The position numbers and the translations under genes are program-made. From positions 124,001 to 188,000 of the forward strand of contig NZ_JACSQI010000002.1 of NCBI RefSeq assembly GCF_014836715.1: a stretch of DNA of 64,000 bases, read 5' to 3'. The stretch is from Escherichia whittamii. GTDB lineage: Bacteria; Pseudomonadota; Gammaproteobacteria; Enterobacterales; Enterobacteriaceae. Shown here piece after piece: positions 52,727 through 62,072 of the stretch. Below the pieces are notes generated by a model. The model did no database searches. It saw only the letters and a list, made by a program, of their open reading frames with translations, and was not told the origin of the DNA. Numbering within the stretch: the stretch's first letter is position 1; every line of letters starts with the position of its first letter.

Positions 52727-52844
52727 GTTCAACCCAGCAAACGCAGGGGCTTTACCATAAAACATGCTTTTTGCCTGCATTTAATAAGCATAGACCCTGA
52801 TGAGAGGGTTAACAGGCATGCTAAGAATTAGGTATCTCATTGTT

Positions 52845-52859
52845 AGATAATGATTATTA
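52845..52859. promoter_or_regulatory. Second, imperfect Fur-like site
   Basis: AGATAATGATTATTA matches the 7-1-7 Fur pattern with two mismatches and lies 119 bases further from sufA than the perfect box. Whether it is bound is unknown. Confidence 0.4.
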
Positions 52860-53160
52860 CCGAAGGGGCGTTAAGGTTGTGATGGAAAAGAAAAAGTTGT
52901 ATCGAAAATGACTATTTAAGAGATAGGTAAAAAAGTGGCGAGTTCAGAAATAAGAAAACCCTTAAGTCTGTGCATTACAGGCTTAAAGGTTTCTACCCCA
53001 TCCGGCGCTTATCTCCGGCACTCATATGGCTTAGCTCTTGAAGGGGCGATAAGAATAATCTCATAAGACCGGGTCACCGTTTTAACACAAACTGCGATTT
53101 GTATTATTTTTGAGCAAAATCAGGCAGGTAACAACAGGAGGACGGTCAGAGAACAATCGT
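52860..53160. ncRNA. Gap upstream of suf, possible RydB locus
   Basis: A stretch without a protein gene between the suf promoter and ydiH. In E. coli K-12 the small RNA RydB is encoded in this interval. A candidate structured segment is 52975-53060, with a CCGG hairpin (CCGGCGCTTATCTCCGG). I cannot confirm the sequence, strand or ends from memory; the rest shows nothing. Confidence 0.3.
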
Positions 53161-53162
53161 CA

Positions 53163-53188
53163 GACCTGGACAGATGGTAATCCAGGTC
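53163..53188 (-). terminator. Hairpin downstream of ydiH
   Basis: GACCTGGA (53163-53170) and TCCAGGTC (53181-53188) make a perfect 8-bp stem with a 10-nt loop, 30 bases after the ydiH stop. T residues are few. Confidence 0.5.
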
Positions 53189-53218
53189 GATGGGCATTCA
53201 GACTCTGTTCAGTAGCGA

Positions 53219-53407
53219 TTAATGCACGCCCAGACGCCAGGCGAAGTAGATTTCTTCTTTCAGTTCCGCAGAAGAGAGGGTAAGCAGGTCAGCAAATTCA
53301 AGTTCTAGTTGTTTCAGACGCTTGAGATATTGAGCGGGTGAAAGATTGCTTTGGTCACGGCGTAAAAATTCGATAGCCAACTGGGTGGGATTAAGTTGAG
53401 TAGACAT
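53219..53407 (-). CDS. ydiH: Small uncharacterised protein YdiH
   Basis: A 62-residue soluble, mostly helical protein with a leucine- and glutamate-rich middle (YLKRLKQLELEFADLL) that could form a coiled coil. Function is unknown. It is 98 bases downstream of menI on the same strand. Confidence 0.88.
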   Translation of the reverse strand: MSTQLNPTQLAIEFLRRDQSNLSPAQYLKRLKQLELEFADLLTLSSAELKEEIYFAWRLGVH

Positions 53408-53505
53408 AGCATCCTCGCTTTAGACAAGACCTGCACAGTATACCACCGTTTACTGCGCAGATAATAACCAAAAGCAATATGCATCACACTTTTCTGGTGA
53501 CAACG

Positions 53506-53916
53506 TCACAAAATGGCGGTCGTCAATCTTGACGAACAGCACAAACGCCCTTTCTCATCGAAGATTTCTACCTGCCATACCTGATGCCGTGAACCGAGAT
53601 GCAGTGGCTTACAAACTCCGCGTACCCGCCCTTCTCGTGCCGAGCGAACATGGTTAGCATTGATTTCCAGGCCAACGACTTTTTGCTCGCCTTCGGTACA
53701 TAAATACCCGGCAACGGAACCAATACTTTCAGCCAGCACCACAGACGCCCCGCCATGTAGCAGCCCAAAAGGCTGCTTTGTCCGCGAGTCTACCGGCATT
53801 GTTGCTTCCAGCGTTTCATCACCAATATGTTCAAAACGAATATCCAGAAGCCCCACCATGTTTCCTTCACCCATGGCATTCAGTGCTTCAAGGGTGATTT
53901 TACGTTTCCATATCAT
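53506..53916 (-). CDS. menI: 1,4-dihydroxy-2-naphthoyl-CoA hydrolase
   Basis: A 136-residue hotdog-fold thioesterase (formerly YdiI) acting in menaquinone synthesis on DHNA-CoA. The catalytic Glu63 is in the motif GLLHGGASVVLAES, with the second subunit supplying helix and loop residues. Its ATG overlaps the ydiJ stop by 4 bases (ATGA), so the two are coupled. Confidence 0.96.
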   Translation of the reverse strand: MIWKRKITLEALNAMGEGNMVGLLDIRFEHIGDETLEATMPVDSRTKQPFGLLHGGASVVLAESIGSVAGYLCTEGEQKVVGLEINANHVRSAREGRVRGVCKPLHLGSRHQVWQVEIFDEKGRLCCSSRLTTAIL

Positions 53917-56900
53917 TTAATAATCTCCAGTAATGCCTGCACGGGATGGCGTACCCCCGTCCCTTCAACCCGTTTAACCTGGCTGCGGCAAGAATACCCG
54001 GTCGCCAGACAGCGATTACGCGGCAGTCTTTGCATCGCCTGATGCCAGGATAATTCATATATCCCGAGCGAGTTTTTATGGTTTTTCGCTTCATGTCCGT
54101 AAGTTCCCGCCATGCCGCAGCAACCCACGCTGACATTTTCCAGCTTCGCGCCAAAACGGGCAAATATCGCGGCCCATTGCGCTGGCGCGCCAGGCAAAGC
54201 GGTAACTTCGGTACAGTGACCGAAGAAATACCACGGCTCGCCGCTTACCGCGGTAACAGGCTGTGATTCAAGCGCACTCGCCAGCCATTCATTCGCCAGC
54301 AATACATTGAAATTCCCACGATCTTCGCCCAGCGTAAGTTTATATTCATCGCGATAACAAAGCACCAGTGCCGGATCGACACCTACCATTGGCATTCCCA
54401 GTTTCGCCATGCGGTTGAGGAAATCCGCCGTCTTTTTCGCCGTCTTCGCGAAGCGATTCAGGAAGCCTTTAATATGCTGCGCTTTACCATTCGGTGAGAA
54501 GGGCAGTAACACCGGCTGGAAACCTAATTTTTCGACCAGACGGACAAAATCCGCAACCACTTGCGCATCGTAATAACTGGTGAAAGGATCCTGCACTACA
54601 AGCACCGTGCGGGCTCTCTCCTCTGCACTGAGCGCTTCGAGCTGTTCCAGCGTCATGTTTGCCGAGCGATGCCCCACCATTTGTTGCTGTAACGACGGCA
54701 CTGAAAGCAGCGGCAAGTCGACCATACCGATGTGTTTTTCCGAGAGTTTTCGCACCAGCGGCTGGTTTATGAAAAAGTTAAACGTCTTTGGCGCACGCGC
54801 CATCAGCGGCGCGTAACTTTCAACCGTTGCCACCAGATGGTCGCGTAATGGGCGTAGATAACGCGTGTGATAGAGTTGCAGGAAACGAGAGCGAAACTCC
54901 GGTACGTCAATTTTGATCGGACACTGAGTCGAACACGCTTTACAGGCCAGGCAGCCCGACATCGCCTCTTTCACTTCGTGCGAGAAGTCATATTCGCCTT
55001 TATTTGCATGCCAGCTGTTGCGCGTGCGGGCAATTAACGTACGCAAGCTGACCCCAGACGCTGGTAGCTCTTGCTCCAGTTTTAGTGGGTCAACACCGCG
55101 ATCCGCCAGCAAACGTAACCATTCACGCACCAGCGTTGCGCGCCCTTTCGGTGAATGAATTCGGTTCTGAGTAATTTTCATTGACGGACACATCGGACTG
55201 CGGGCATCAAAGTTGAAGCACAAACCGTTGCCATTACATTCCATAGCCCCGCGCCACTGCTGACGTACCGCGATGGGGATCTGGCGGTCATACGTGCCAC
55301 GCTTCACCGCGTCCACTTTCATCATTGGCGCGTCAATACCTTCTGGCGGGCAGATTTTCCCAGGGTTTAGTCGGTTATGCGGATCAAACGCCGCTTTAAC
55401 CTTGCGCAGTTCTGCGAAAAGTTCCTCACCAAAAAACGCCGGACTGTATTCGGCACGAAAACCTTTGCCGTGCTCGCCCCACAACAAACCACCGTATTTT
55501 GCAGTAAGCGCCACCACGTCATCAGAGATTTGCTTCATCAGGATCTCTTGTTGCGGATCGCACATATCCAGCGCCGGACGGACGTGCAAGACACCAGCGT
55601 CGACATGACCAAACATGCCATAACTTAAGCCGTGGCTGTCGAGCAGTGCGCGAAATTCAGCAATATAATCCGCCAGATGTTCCGGCGGCACGCAGGTATC
55701 TTCGGCAAATGGAATCGGTTTGGCTGCTCCTTTGGCATTACCGAGCAGACCGACGGCTTTTTTGCGCATTGCATAAATACGCTCAACACCAGCCAGCTCA
55801 CTGCACACCTGCCAGCCGATCACCCCCGCCTGCTGACTGGCAATCAGTTCATCCAGCCGCGCACAGAGCGCATTTACCCGCTCGTCAATCAGCGCCTCAT
55901 CATCTCCGGCAAATTCAACAATGTTCAGCCCGAGCATCTCTTTGTCTGGCACATTGGTAATCAACTCGCTGACGGAATGCCAGACAATATCTTCCCGCGC
56001 CAGATTCAGCACTTTTGAATCCACCGTCTCTACCGAAAGCGCACGCGCCTCAACCATAAACGGCGCGTTACGCAGCGCGGAGTCAAAAGAGTCATATTTG
56101 ACGTTCACCAGACGGCGCACTTTAGGCAGACGAGTAATATCCAGTCGCGCTTCGGTAATAAAGGCCAGCGTCCCTTCTGATCCGGTCAGAATGCGCGTCA
56201 GGTCGAACTCGGTCATGTCATCGTTAAAGACATGGCGTAGATCATAACCGGTAAGAAAGCGGTTAAGTTTGGGGAATTTGTCGATGATTAACTGGCGTTT
56301 CTGGCGGCAGCGTTGATAAACAGTGTTGTAGATCCGCCCGATAGCGGTATTGGTTTTACCTAACGTTTCAGCCAGTTCGACGGGTAAAGGTTGCGTATCG
56401 AGAATATCGCCCCCCAACAACACCGCCCGCACGCCCAGCACGTGATCTGACGTTTTGCCATAGACCAGCGATCCCTGGCCGGAAGCATCAGTATTAATCA
56501 TCCCGCCGAGCGTTGCCCGGTTGCTGGTCGAAAGTTCTGGCGCAAAAAAGTAGCCAAATGGTTTCAGGTACTGATTCAGTTGATCTTTAATCACACCGGC
56601 TTCAACGCGCACCCAGCCCTCTTCAGGGTTAATTTCGATGATGCGGTTCATATGGCGGGACATATCGACAATAATCCCCTGGTTGAGCGCCTGGCCGTTA
56701 GTGCCAGTACCGCCGCCGCGCGGGGTGAAGATTAGCGATGTATAGCGTTCCTGCGCGGCCAGACGGGCAATTAACGCCACATCGGCGGTGGAACGCGGAA
56801 ATACCACCGCATCGGGGAGAAGTTGGTAAATACTGTTGTCGGTCGACATTGTCAGACGATCGGCATAATTTGTTGCCGTATCGCCGGTAAAACCCTGTTG

Positions 56901-56969
56901 CTCCAGCTCTTGCAAAAAATTAAGCACCAGTTGAACGACGCCGGGTGCCTGGGAAATCTGTGGAATCAT
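53913..56969 (-). CDS. ydiJ: FAD-linked, Fe-S D-2-hydroxyacid dehydrogenase YdiJ
   Basis: A 1018-residue multidomain flavoprotein. The N-terminal FAD_binding_4/GlcD-like part has TPRGGGTGTNGQALNQGIIVD (about residues 85-105), then an FAD-oxidase C domain, a ferredoxin part with CLACKACSTQCP, and a C-terminal CCG (cysteine-rich heterodisulfide-reductase-like) domain with SVGCCGMAGTYGHE. Proteins of this type oxidise D-2-hydroxyglutarate. The start at 56969 replaces a 24-codon longer frame that begins in the leader. It is coupled to menI by a 4-base overlap. Confidence 0.95.
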   Translation of the reverse strand: MIPQISQAPGVVQLVLNFLQELEQQGFTGDTATNYADRLTMSTDNSIYQLLPDAVVFPRSTADVALIARLAAQERYTSLIFTPRGGGTGTNGQALNQGIIVDMSRHMNRIIEINPEEGWVRVEAGVIKDQLNQYLKPFGYFFAPELSTSNRATLGGMINTDASGQGSLVYGKTSDHVLGVRAVLLGGDILDTQPLPVELAETLGKTNTAIGRIYNTVYQRCRQKRQLIIDKFPKLNRFLTGYDLRHVFNDDMTEFDLTRILTGSEGTLAFITEARLDITRLPKVRRLVNVKYDSFDSALRNAPFMVEARALSVETVDSKVLNLAREDIVWHSVSELITNVPDKEMLGLNIVEFAGDDEALIDERVNALCARLDELIASQQAGVIGWQVCSELAGVERIYAMRKKAVGLLGNAKGAAKPIPFAEDTCVPPEHLADYIAEFRALLDSHGLSYGMFGHVDAGVLHVRPALDMCDPQQEILMKQISDDVVALTAKYGGLLWGEHGKGFRAEYSPAFFGEELFAELRKVKAAFDPHNRLNPGKICPPEGIDAPMMKVDAVKRGTYDRQIPIAVRQQWRGAMECNGNGLCFNFDARSPMCPSMKITQNRIHSPKGRATLVREWLRLLADRGVDPLKLEQELPASGVSLRTLIARTRNSWHANKGEYDFSHEVKEAMSGCLACKACSTQCPIKIDVPEFRSRFLQLYHTRYLRPLRDHLVATVESYAPLMARAPKTFNFFINQPLVRKLSEKHIGMVDLPLLSVPSLQQQMVGHRSANMTLEQLEALSAEERARTVLVVQDPFTSYYDAQVVADFVRLVEKLGFQPVLLPFSPNGKAQHIKGFLNRFAKTAKKTADFLNRMAKLGMPMVGVDPALVLCYRDEYKLTLGEDRGNFNVLLANEWLASALESQPVTAVSGEPWYFFGHCTEVTALPGAPAQWAAIFARFGAKLENVSVGCCGMAGTYGHEAKNHKNSLGIYELSWHQAMQRLPRNRCLATGYSCRSQVKRVEGTGVRHPVQALLEIIK

Positions 56970-57059
56970 TATATTGACCCTTTCCTGCGGTCTGTGATGT
57001 AGGTCGATACACAGTTCTTTCAGGCTGCTGCAATAGCGCACTGAAAGGTGATGTGTGTT

Positions 57060-57182
57060 TACTCTATGGATTTCGAGTTACGGGAAGGCGGCAAGCGAGT
57101 GAACGCCAGGAGCTTACAAAAGTAAGTGACTGGGGTGAACGAACGTAGCCGCAGCACATGCAACTTGAAATACGACGAGTAA
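57060..57182. repeat. ERIC (IRU) element between ydiJ and ydiK
   Basis: About 120 bp with the ERIC core CAGGAGCTTACAAAAGTAAG, then TGACTGGGGTGAACGAACG and the ends GAGTTACGGGAAGGCG and ACATGCAACTTGAAATACG. It lies in the gap between the divergent ydiJ and ydiK. Its right end overlaps the PurR operator by a few bases. Confidence 0.92.
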
Positions 57183-57193
57183 ACCGTTTGCGT
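57178..57193. promoter_or_regulatory. PurR operator upstream of ydiK
   Basis: On the minus strand this reads ACGCAAACGGTTTACT, a good match to the PurR palindrome. In E. coli ydiK is in the PurR regulon. The box begins at the very end of the ERIC element, with its left edge formed by the ERIC terminus. Confidence 0.75.
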
Positions 57194-57357
57194 GTTGCCT
57201 GAGTTGTTGTACCACATTTTTTTCTAACACGCCCCTCAGAATTAAGGGCAGAATCGGCCTGTTAAAAACCGCTTAAATTGCTCATCATTATGCAGGTGAG
57301 TTTCGCGTGTTCACGTCGCGTCGACGATTTGACGCACAAAAAAGGTGAAAAGTAGTT

Positions 57358-58470
57358 ATGGTAAATGTTCGTCAGCCCAGGGATGTCGCACAAATTCTGC
57401 TTTCGGTGCTGTTTTTAGCCATCATGATTGTGGCATGTCTGTGGATTGTTCAACCCTTTATTCTCGGCTTTACATGGGCCGGTACGGTGGTTATCGCCAC
57501 CTGGCCGGTATTGTTACGCTTGCAAAAGATCATGTTTGGTCGCCGCTCTCTCGCCGTTCTGGTGATGACGCTGTTATTAGTGATGGTGTTTATCATCCCT
57601 ATTGCCTTATTGGTTAACAGTATCGTCGACGGCAGTGGCCCGTTAATTAAGGCAATCTCCAGCGGCGATATGACATTACCGGATTTAGCGTGGCTCAATA
57701 CCATTCCGGTGATTGGCACAAAGCTGTACGCAGGCTGGCACAATTTGCTGGATATGGGCGGCACGGCAATTATGGCGAAAGTCCGTCCTTATATTGGCAC
57801 CACCACCACCTGGTTTGTCGGACAAGCCGCGCATATCGGGCGCTTTATGGTGCATTGTGCCTTAATGCTGCTCTTCAGCGCCCTGCTGTACTGGCGCGGT
57901 GAACAGGTAGCGAAAGGCATTCGCCATTTTGCAACTCGTCTGGCAGGTGCTCGCGGTGATGCTGCTGTACTGCTGGCGGCCCAGGCTATCCGCGCGGTGG
58001 CGCTAGGCGTTGTGGTGACCGCGTTAGTACAGGCAGTGCTTGGCGGTATCGGTCTGGCCATTTCCGGTGTGCCTTACGCCACGCTACTGACGGTGTTAAT
58101 GATCCTCTCCTGCCTTGTGCAGCTAGGCCCGCTGCCGGTGTTGATTCCGGCGATTATCTGGCTTTACTGGACCGGCGATTCCACCTGGGGAACGGTATTG
58201 TTAGTGTGGAGCGGTGTGGTTGGCACTCTGGATAACGTCATTCGCCCAATGTTAATTCGCATGGGGGCAGATTTACCGCTAATTCTCATCCTTTCCGGGG
58301 TTATTGGTGGTTTGATTGCCTTCGGGATGATCGGTCTGTTTATTGGTCCGGTACTGCTGGCTGTTTCCTGGCGTCTGTTTGCCGCGTGGGTTGAAGAAGT
58401 CCCGCCACCGACGAATCAACCGGAAGAAATTCTCGAAGAACTGGGTGAAATTGAAAAGCCGAATAAGTAA
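57358..58470 (+). CDS. ydiK: AI-2E-type transporter family protein YdiK
   Basis: A 370-residue inner-membrane protein of the AI-2 exporter (PerM/TqsA) family with about seven to eight helices. The family pattern is in the C-terminal half: VPYATLLTVLMILSCLVQLG and LPLILILSGVIGGLIAFGMIGLFIGPVLLAV. The substrate is unknown; its PurR operator suggests an adjustment to purine status. A strong hairpin follows the stop. Confidence 0.93.
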   Translation: MVNVRQPRDVAQILLSVLFLAIMIVACLWIVQPFILGFTWAGTVVIATWPVLLRLQKIMFGRRSLAVLVMTLLLVMVFIIPIALLVNSIVDGSGPLIKAISSGDMTLPDLAWLNTIPVIGTKLYAGWHNLLDMGGTAIMAKVRPYIGTTTTWFVGQAAHIGRFMVHCALMLLFSALLYWRGEQVAKGIRHFATRLAGARGDAAVLLAAQAIRAVALGVVVTALVQAVLGGIGLAISGVPYATLLTVLMILSCLVQLGPLPVLIPAIIWLYWTGDSTWGTVLLVWSGVVGTLDNVIRPMLIRMGADLPLILILSGVIGGLIAFGMIGLFIGPVLLAVSWRLFAAWVEEVPPPTNQPEEILEELGEIEKPNK

Positions 58471-58477
58471 CTCTCTC

Positions 58478-58504
58478 ATCAGGCGGCTCTGCCGCCTGAT
58501 TGTT
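58478..58504 (+). terminator. ydiK terminator
   Basis: A perfect 10-bp stem (58478-58487 with 58491-58500) with a TCT loop, 7 bases after the ydiK stop. Few T residues follow. Confidence 0.75.
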
Positions 58505-58607
58505 AATCATTGCTAATTGATATTTCATTTCTCACCCCCGTATTTCCCTGCATCCCTCAATTCAGCTGGTAGTACCTGTCGAAAATCATTTACAGTTTTT
58601 AAACTAA

Positions 58608-58650
58608 TGAGACGAATCTGATCGACGCAAAAAGTCCGTATGCCTACTAT
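58608..58650 (+). promoter_or_regulatory. rprA promoter with RcsB box
   Basis: TGAGACGAATCTGA (58608-58621) is the RcsB box that makes rprA a direct target of the Rcs envelope-stress phosphorelay. The -10 element TACTAT is at 58645-58650, 7 bases before the RNA start. Confidence 0.85.
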
Positions 58651-58656
58651 TAGCTC

Positions 58657-58762
58657 ACGGTTATAAATCAACATATTGATTTATAAGCATGGAAATCCCC
58701 TGAGTGAAACAACGAATTGCTGTGTGTAGTCTTTGCCCATCTCCCACGATGGGCTTTTTTTT
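58657..58762 (+). ncRNA. rprA: Small regulatory RNA RprA
   Basis: An Hfq-dependent RNA of about 105 nt that opens the rpoS leader for translation and also represses csgD and ydaM. It starts ACGGTTATAAATCAACATAT, includes the TTTATAAGCATGGAAATCC pairing region, and ends in the intrinsic terminator GCCCATC-TCCCAC-GATGGGC followed by T8. The sequence agrees closely with E. coli RprA. Confidence 0.97.
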
Positions 58763-58898
58763 AACATTTATTGCTTCATTACCCCGCCTCTCGTTCTTTC
58801 CAATAATGTTGCACAAGATACTGTGACTCTCTTCAAGCCGTAAGCAGGCTGATAATGTTATTTATATTTTATTCTTTTTTTCATGCAGTCATGACACG

Positions 58899-59255
58899 AT
58901 GAACGCTTATGAACTCCAGGCACTACGCCATATTTTTGCTATGACCATTGATGAATGCGCAACCTGGATTGCCTTTACGGGCGACAGTGAAAGCTGGCAA
59001 CAATGGGAGAAAGGAAAAACGGATATTCCTGACGAGATAGTTGAAAAACTGCTGGCAATGCGCCAGCAAAGAAAAAGGCATCTTCACGCCATCATAGAAA
59101 AGATAAACAGCCGCATCGGCAACAACACCATGCGTTTTTTCCCCAATTTAACCGCATTTCAACGTATCTACCCAGAAGGTAATTTTATTGACTGGAAGAT
59201 TTACCAGTCGGTCGCAGCTGAATTATATGCTCACGATCTGGAGCACCTGTGTTGA
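58899..59255 (+). CDS. ydiL: DUF1870 helix-turn-helix protein YdiL
   Basis: A 118-residue soluble protein of the YdiL/DUF1870 family. The N-terminal two thirds resemble a Cro/C1-type helix-turn-helix (ALRHIFAMTIDECATWIAFTGDSESWQQWEKGK), but the last helix is unusual. DNA binding is plausible and not shown. The target is unknown. It lies downstream of rprA and in front of the ydiM-N-B-aroD group. Confidence 0.88.
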   Translation: MNAYELQALRHIFAMTIDECATWIAFTGDSESWQQWEKGKTDIPDEIVEKLLAMRQQRKRHLHAIIEKINSRIGNNTMRFFPNLTAFQRIYPEGNFIDWKIYQSVAAELYAHDLEHLC

Positions 59256-59353
59256 TATTTTAACGGGATACAACGGTCGTCATTACAAAAAGAATGAACG
59301 GATGCTGACATAACAACATTAATTTTTTTAAGCAATATTGCTAAGTAGATCTT

Positions 59354-60568
59354 ATGAAAAATCCCTACCTCCCTACCGCGCTCGGGTTGTATCTCAATTA
59401 CCTGGTGCATGGTATGGGTGTCATTTTGATGACTTTGAATATGGCCTCGCTGGAGACGCTCTGGCAGACCAATGCAGCGGGCGTCTCCATTGTCATCTCA
59501 TCATTAGGCATTGGTCGATTAAGTGTTTTATTTTTTGCAGGATTACTCTCCGATCGTTTTGGCCGACGTCCTTTTATCATCCTGGGAATAGGCTGCTATC
59601 TGATGTTCTTTTTTGGCATTTTGCATGCAAATAACATTATCATCGCGTATGTATTTGGTTTTCTCGCCGGTATGGCGAATAGTTTTCTTGATGCAGGCAC
59701 CTACCCCAGCCTGATGGAAGCATTTCCTCGTTCGCCTGGCACAGCCAATATTTTGATTAAAGCGTTTGTCTCCTGCGGGCAATTCTTATTACCGTTAGTT
59801 ATTAGTATGCTGGTATGGGCTGAACTGTGGTTTGGTTGGTCCTTTATGATTGCCGCAGGTATTATGATTATTAACGGTCTTTTTTTATACCGCTGTACCT
59901 TTCCACCCCATCCGGGGCGTCGCTTACCTGACGTAAAGAAACCCACAACCACCGCGAAGCATCGCTGCTCAATTATCGATTTAGCCAGCTATACCTTATA
60001 TGGCTATATCTCAATGGCAACCTTTTATCTGGTGAGTCAGTGGCTGGCACAATACGGACAATTTGTCGCAGGTATGTCTTACACAATGTCGATCAAATTA
60101 CTCAGTATCTACACCGTAGGGTCACTACTTTGTGTATTTATCACCGCGCCACTCATTAGCAAAACGGTTCGTTCAACGACATTGTTGATGCTGTACACTT
60201 TTATCTCATTTATTGCCCTGCTCACCGTCTGCCTGCATCCCACATTTTATGTGGTGATAATATTTGCTTTCGTCATCGGTTTTACCTCCGCTGGTGGTGT
60301 TGTGCAAATTGGCCTGACGTTAATGGCCGCTCGTTTTCCCCACGCCAAAGGCAAAGCTACGGGGATCTATTACAGCGCGGGCAGTATTGCGACCTTTACC
60401 ATCCCGTTGATTACTGCACATCTTTCCCAAAGAAGTATTGCCGATATTATGTGGTTCGATACCGCCATCGCCGCCGTCGGTTTTTTACTGGCTCTATTTA
60501 TCGGCTTACGTAGCCGTAAAGAAGCACAACAGACGTCATTAAGAGAAAATGTCGTTACTGGCGTGTAA
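59354..60568 (+). CDS. ydiM: MFS transporter YdiM
   Basis: A 404-residue major facilitator protein with 12 predicted helices. The signature GLLSDRFGRRPFIILGIG is seen near residue 62. It is clearly a paralogue of YdiN encoded next, sharing the beginning LYLNYLVHGMGVILM and the segment SFLDAGTYPSLMEAFPRSPG. Its substrate is unknown; the neighbouring shikimate/quinate enzymes suggest a cyclic polyol acid. Confidence 0.92.
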   Translation: MKNPYLPTALGLYLNYLVHGMGVILMTLNMASLETLWQTNAAGVSIVISSLGIGRLSVLFFAGLLSDRFGRRPFIILGIGCYLMFFFGILHANNIIIAYVFGFLAGMANSFLDAGTYPSLMEAFPRSPGTANILIKAFVSCGQFLLPLVISMLVWAELWFGWSFMIAAGIMIINGLFLYRCTFPPHPGRRLPDVKKPTTTAKHRCSIIDLASYTLYGYISMATFYLVSQWLAQYGQFVAGMSYTMSIKLLSIYTVGSLLCVFITAPLISKTVRSTTLLMLYTFISFIALLTVCLHPTFYVVIIFAFVIGFTSAGGVVQIGLTLMAARFPHAKGKATGIYYSAGSIATFTIPLITAHLSQRSIADIMWFDTAIAAVGFLLALFIGLRSRKEAQQTSLRENVVTGV

Positions 60569-60794
60569 TGCAATATTCTTTTCAGGTCATGCAAGATCTT
60601 ACGGATAAATTAATCTTTCCGCACTAATTAAGGAAAACTACGCTCAAAAACAAATTATCACATGCAATATTCCTGGAAATATAAACTTTATGTCATGTAC
60701 CCAGAGAAAATCATCTTCAGTATAGTGATTATGAAAACCGGCGGAGAACAACACGTACGGTGACAAAATTATCTTTCAGCAAGGAGCTGTGAAA

Positions 60795-62048
60795 ATGTCT
60801 CAAAATAAGGCTTTCAGCACGCCATTTATCCTGGCTGTTCTTTGTATTTACTTCAGTTATTTCCTACACGGCATTAGTGTTATTACGCTTGCACAAAATA
60901 TGTCATCTCTGGCAGAAAAATTTTCGACCGATAACGCTGGTATCGCCTATTTAATTTCCGGTATCGGACTGGGACGTCTGATCAGTATTTTATTCTTCGG
61001 CGTAATCTCCGATAAATTTGGTCGGCGAGCGGTAATATTCATGGCTGTCGCCATGTATATGCTGTTTTTCTTTGGTATCCCAGCCTGCCCGAGTTTAGCT
61101 CTCGCTTACGGTCTGGCAGTATGCGTTGGTATCGCCAACTCGGCCCTTGATACCGGTGGATACCCGGCGTTGATGGAATGCTTCCCGAAAGCTTCGGGTT
61201 CAGCCGTAATATTGGTTAAGGCGATGATATCGTTTGGGCAAATGCTCTATCCGATGCTGGTGAGTTATATGCTGTTGAATAACATCTGGTACGGTTATGG
61301 GCTGATTATTCCTGGCATCCTGTTTGTACTGATCACGCTGATGCTATTGAAAAGCAAATTCCCTGGTCAGTTGGTAGATGCCAGCGTAGCGGGTGAACTA
61401 CCGCAGATGAACAGTAAGCCGTTAGTCTGGCTGGAAGGTGTTTCATCGGTGCTGTTCGGTGTTGCCGCGTTCTCGACCTTTTATGTGATTGTAGTGTGGA
61501 TGCCCAAATATGCGATGGCGTTTGCCGGTATGTCGGAAGCAGAAGCATTAAAAACCATCTCTTATTACAGTATGGGATCACTGGTCTGTGTCTTTATTTT
61601 TGCTGCGTTACTGAAAAAAATGGTCCGGCCTATCTGGGCCAACGTTTTTAACTCTGCGCTGGCAACAGTTACTGCCGCCATTATCTATCTCTACCCTTCT
61701 CCATTAGTGTGTAATGCCGGAGCCTTTGTCATTGGTTTCTCTGCTGCTGGCGGTATATTACAGCTCGGTGTTTCGGTAATGTCAGAGTTCTTCCCCAAAA
61801 GCAAAGCCAAAGTCACCAGTATTTATATGATGATGGGAGGGCTGGCCAACTTTGTTATTCCACTGATTACCGGATATCTGTCGAATATCGGCCTGCAATA
61901 TATCATCGTTCTCGATTTTACTTTCGCGCTGCTGGCCCTGATTACCGCAATTATTGTTTTCATCCGCTATTACCGCGTCTTCATTATTCCTGAGAATGAT
62001 ATCCGGTTTGGCGAACGTAACTTTAGCACCCCGGTTAAACACAATTAA
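60795..62048 (+). CDS. ydiN: MFS transporter YdiN
   Basis: A 417-residue MFS protein with 12 predicted helices, paralogue of YdiM (for example ISDKFGRRAVI, SALDTGGYPALMECFPKASG). I chose the ATG at 60795, with AAGGAG 8 bases ahead; an in-frame GTG two codons earlier has too short a spacer. The C-terminus reads NFSTPVKHN and differs from the K-12 tail I recall. It is 24 bases before ydiB, so probably cotranscribed with ydiB and aroD. Confidence 0.92.
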   Translation: MSQNKAFSTPFILAVLCIYFSYFLHGISVITLAQNMSSLAEKFSTDNAGIAYLISGIGLGRLISILFFGVISDKFGRRAVIFMAVAMYMLFFFGIPACPSLALAYGLAVCVGIANSALDTGGYPALMECFPKASGSAVILVKAMISFGQMLYPMLVSYMLLNNIWYGYGLIIPGILFVLITLMLLKSKFPGQLVDASVAGELPQMNSKPLVWLEGVSSVLFGVAAFSTFYVIVVWMPKYAMAFAGMSEAEALKTISYYSMGSLVCVFIFAALLKKMVRPIWANVFNSALATVTAAIIYLYPSPLVCNAGAFVIGFSAAGGILQLGVSVMSEFFPKSKAKVTSIYMMMGGLANFVIPLITGYLSNIGLQYIIVLDFTFALLALITAIIVFIRYYRVFIIPENDIRFGERNFSTPVKHN

Positions 62049-62072
62049 GCAAAGAAATTAAAGGAGTTAATT

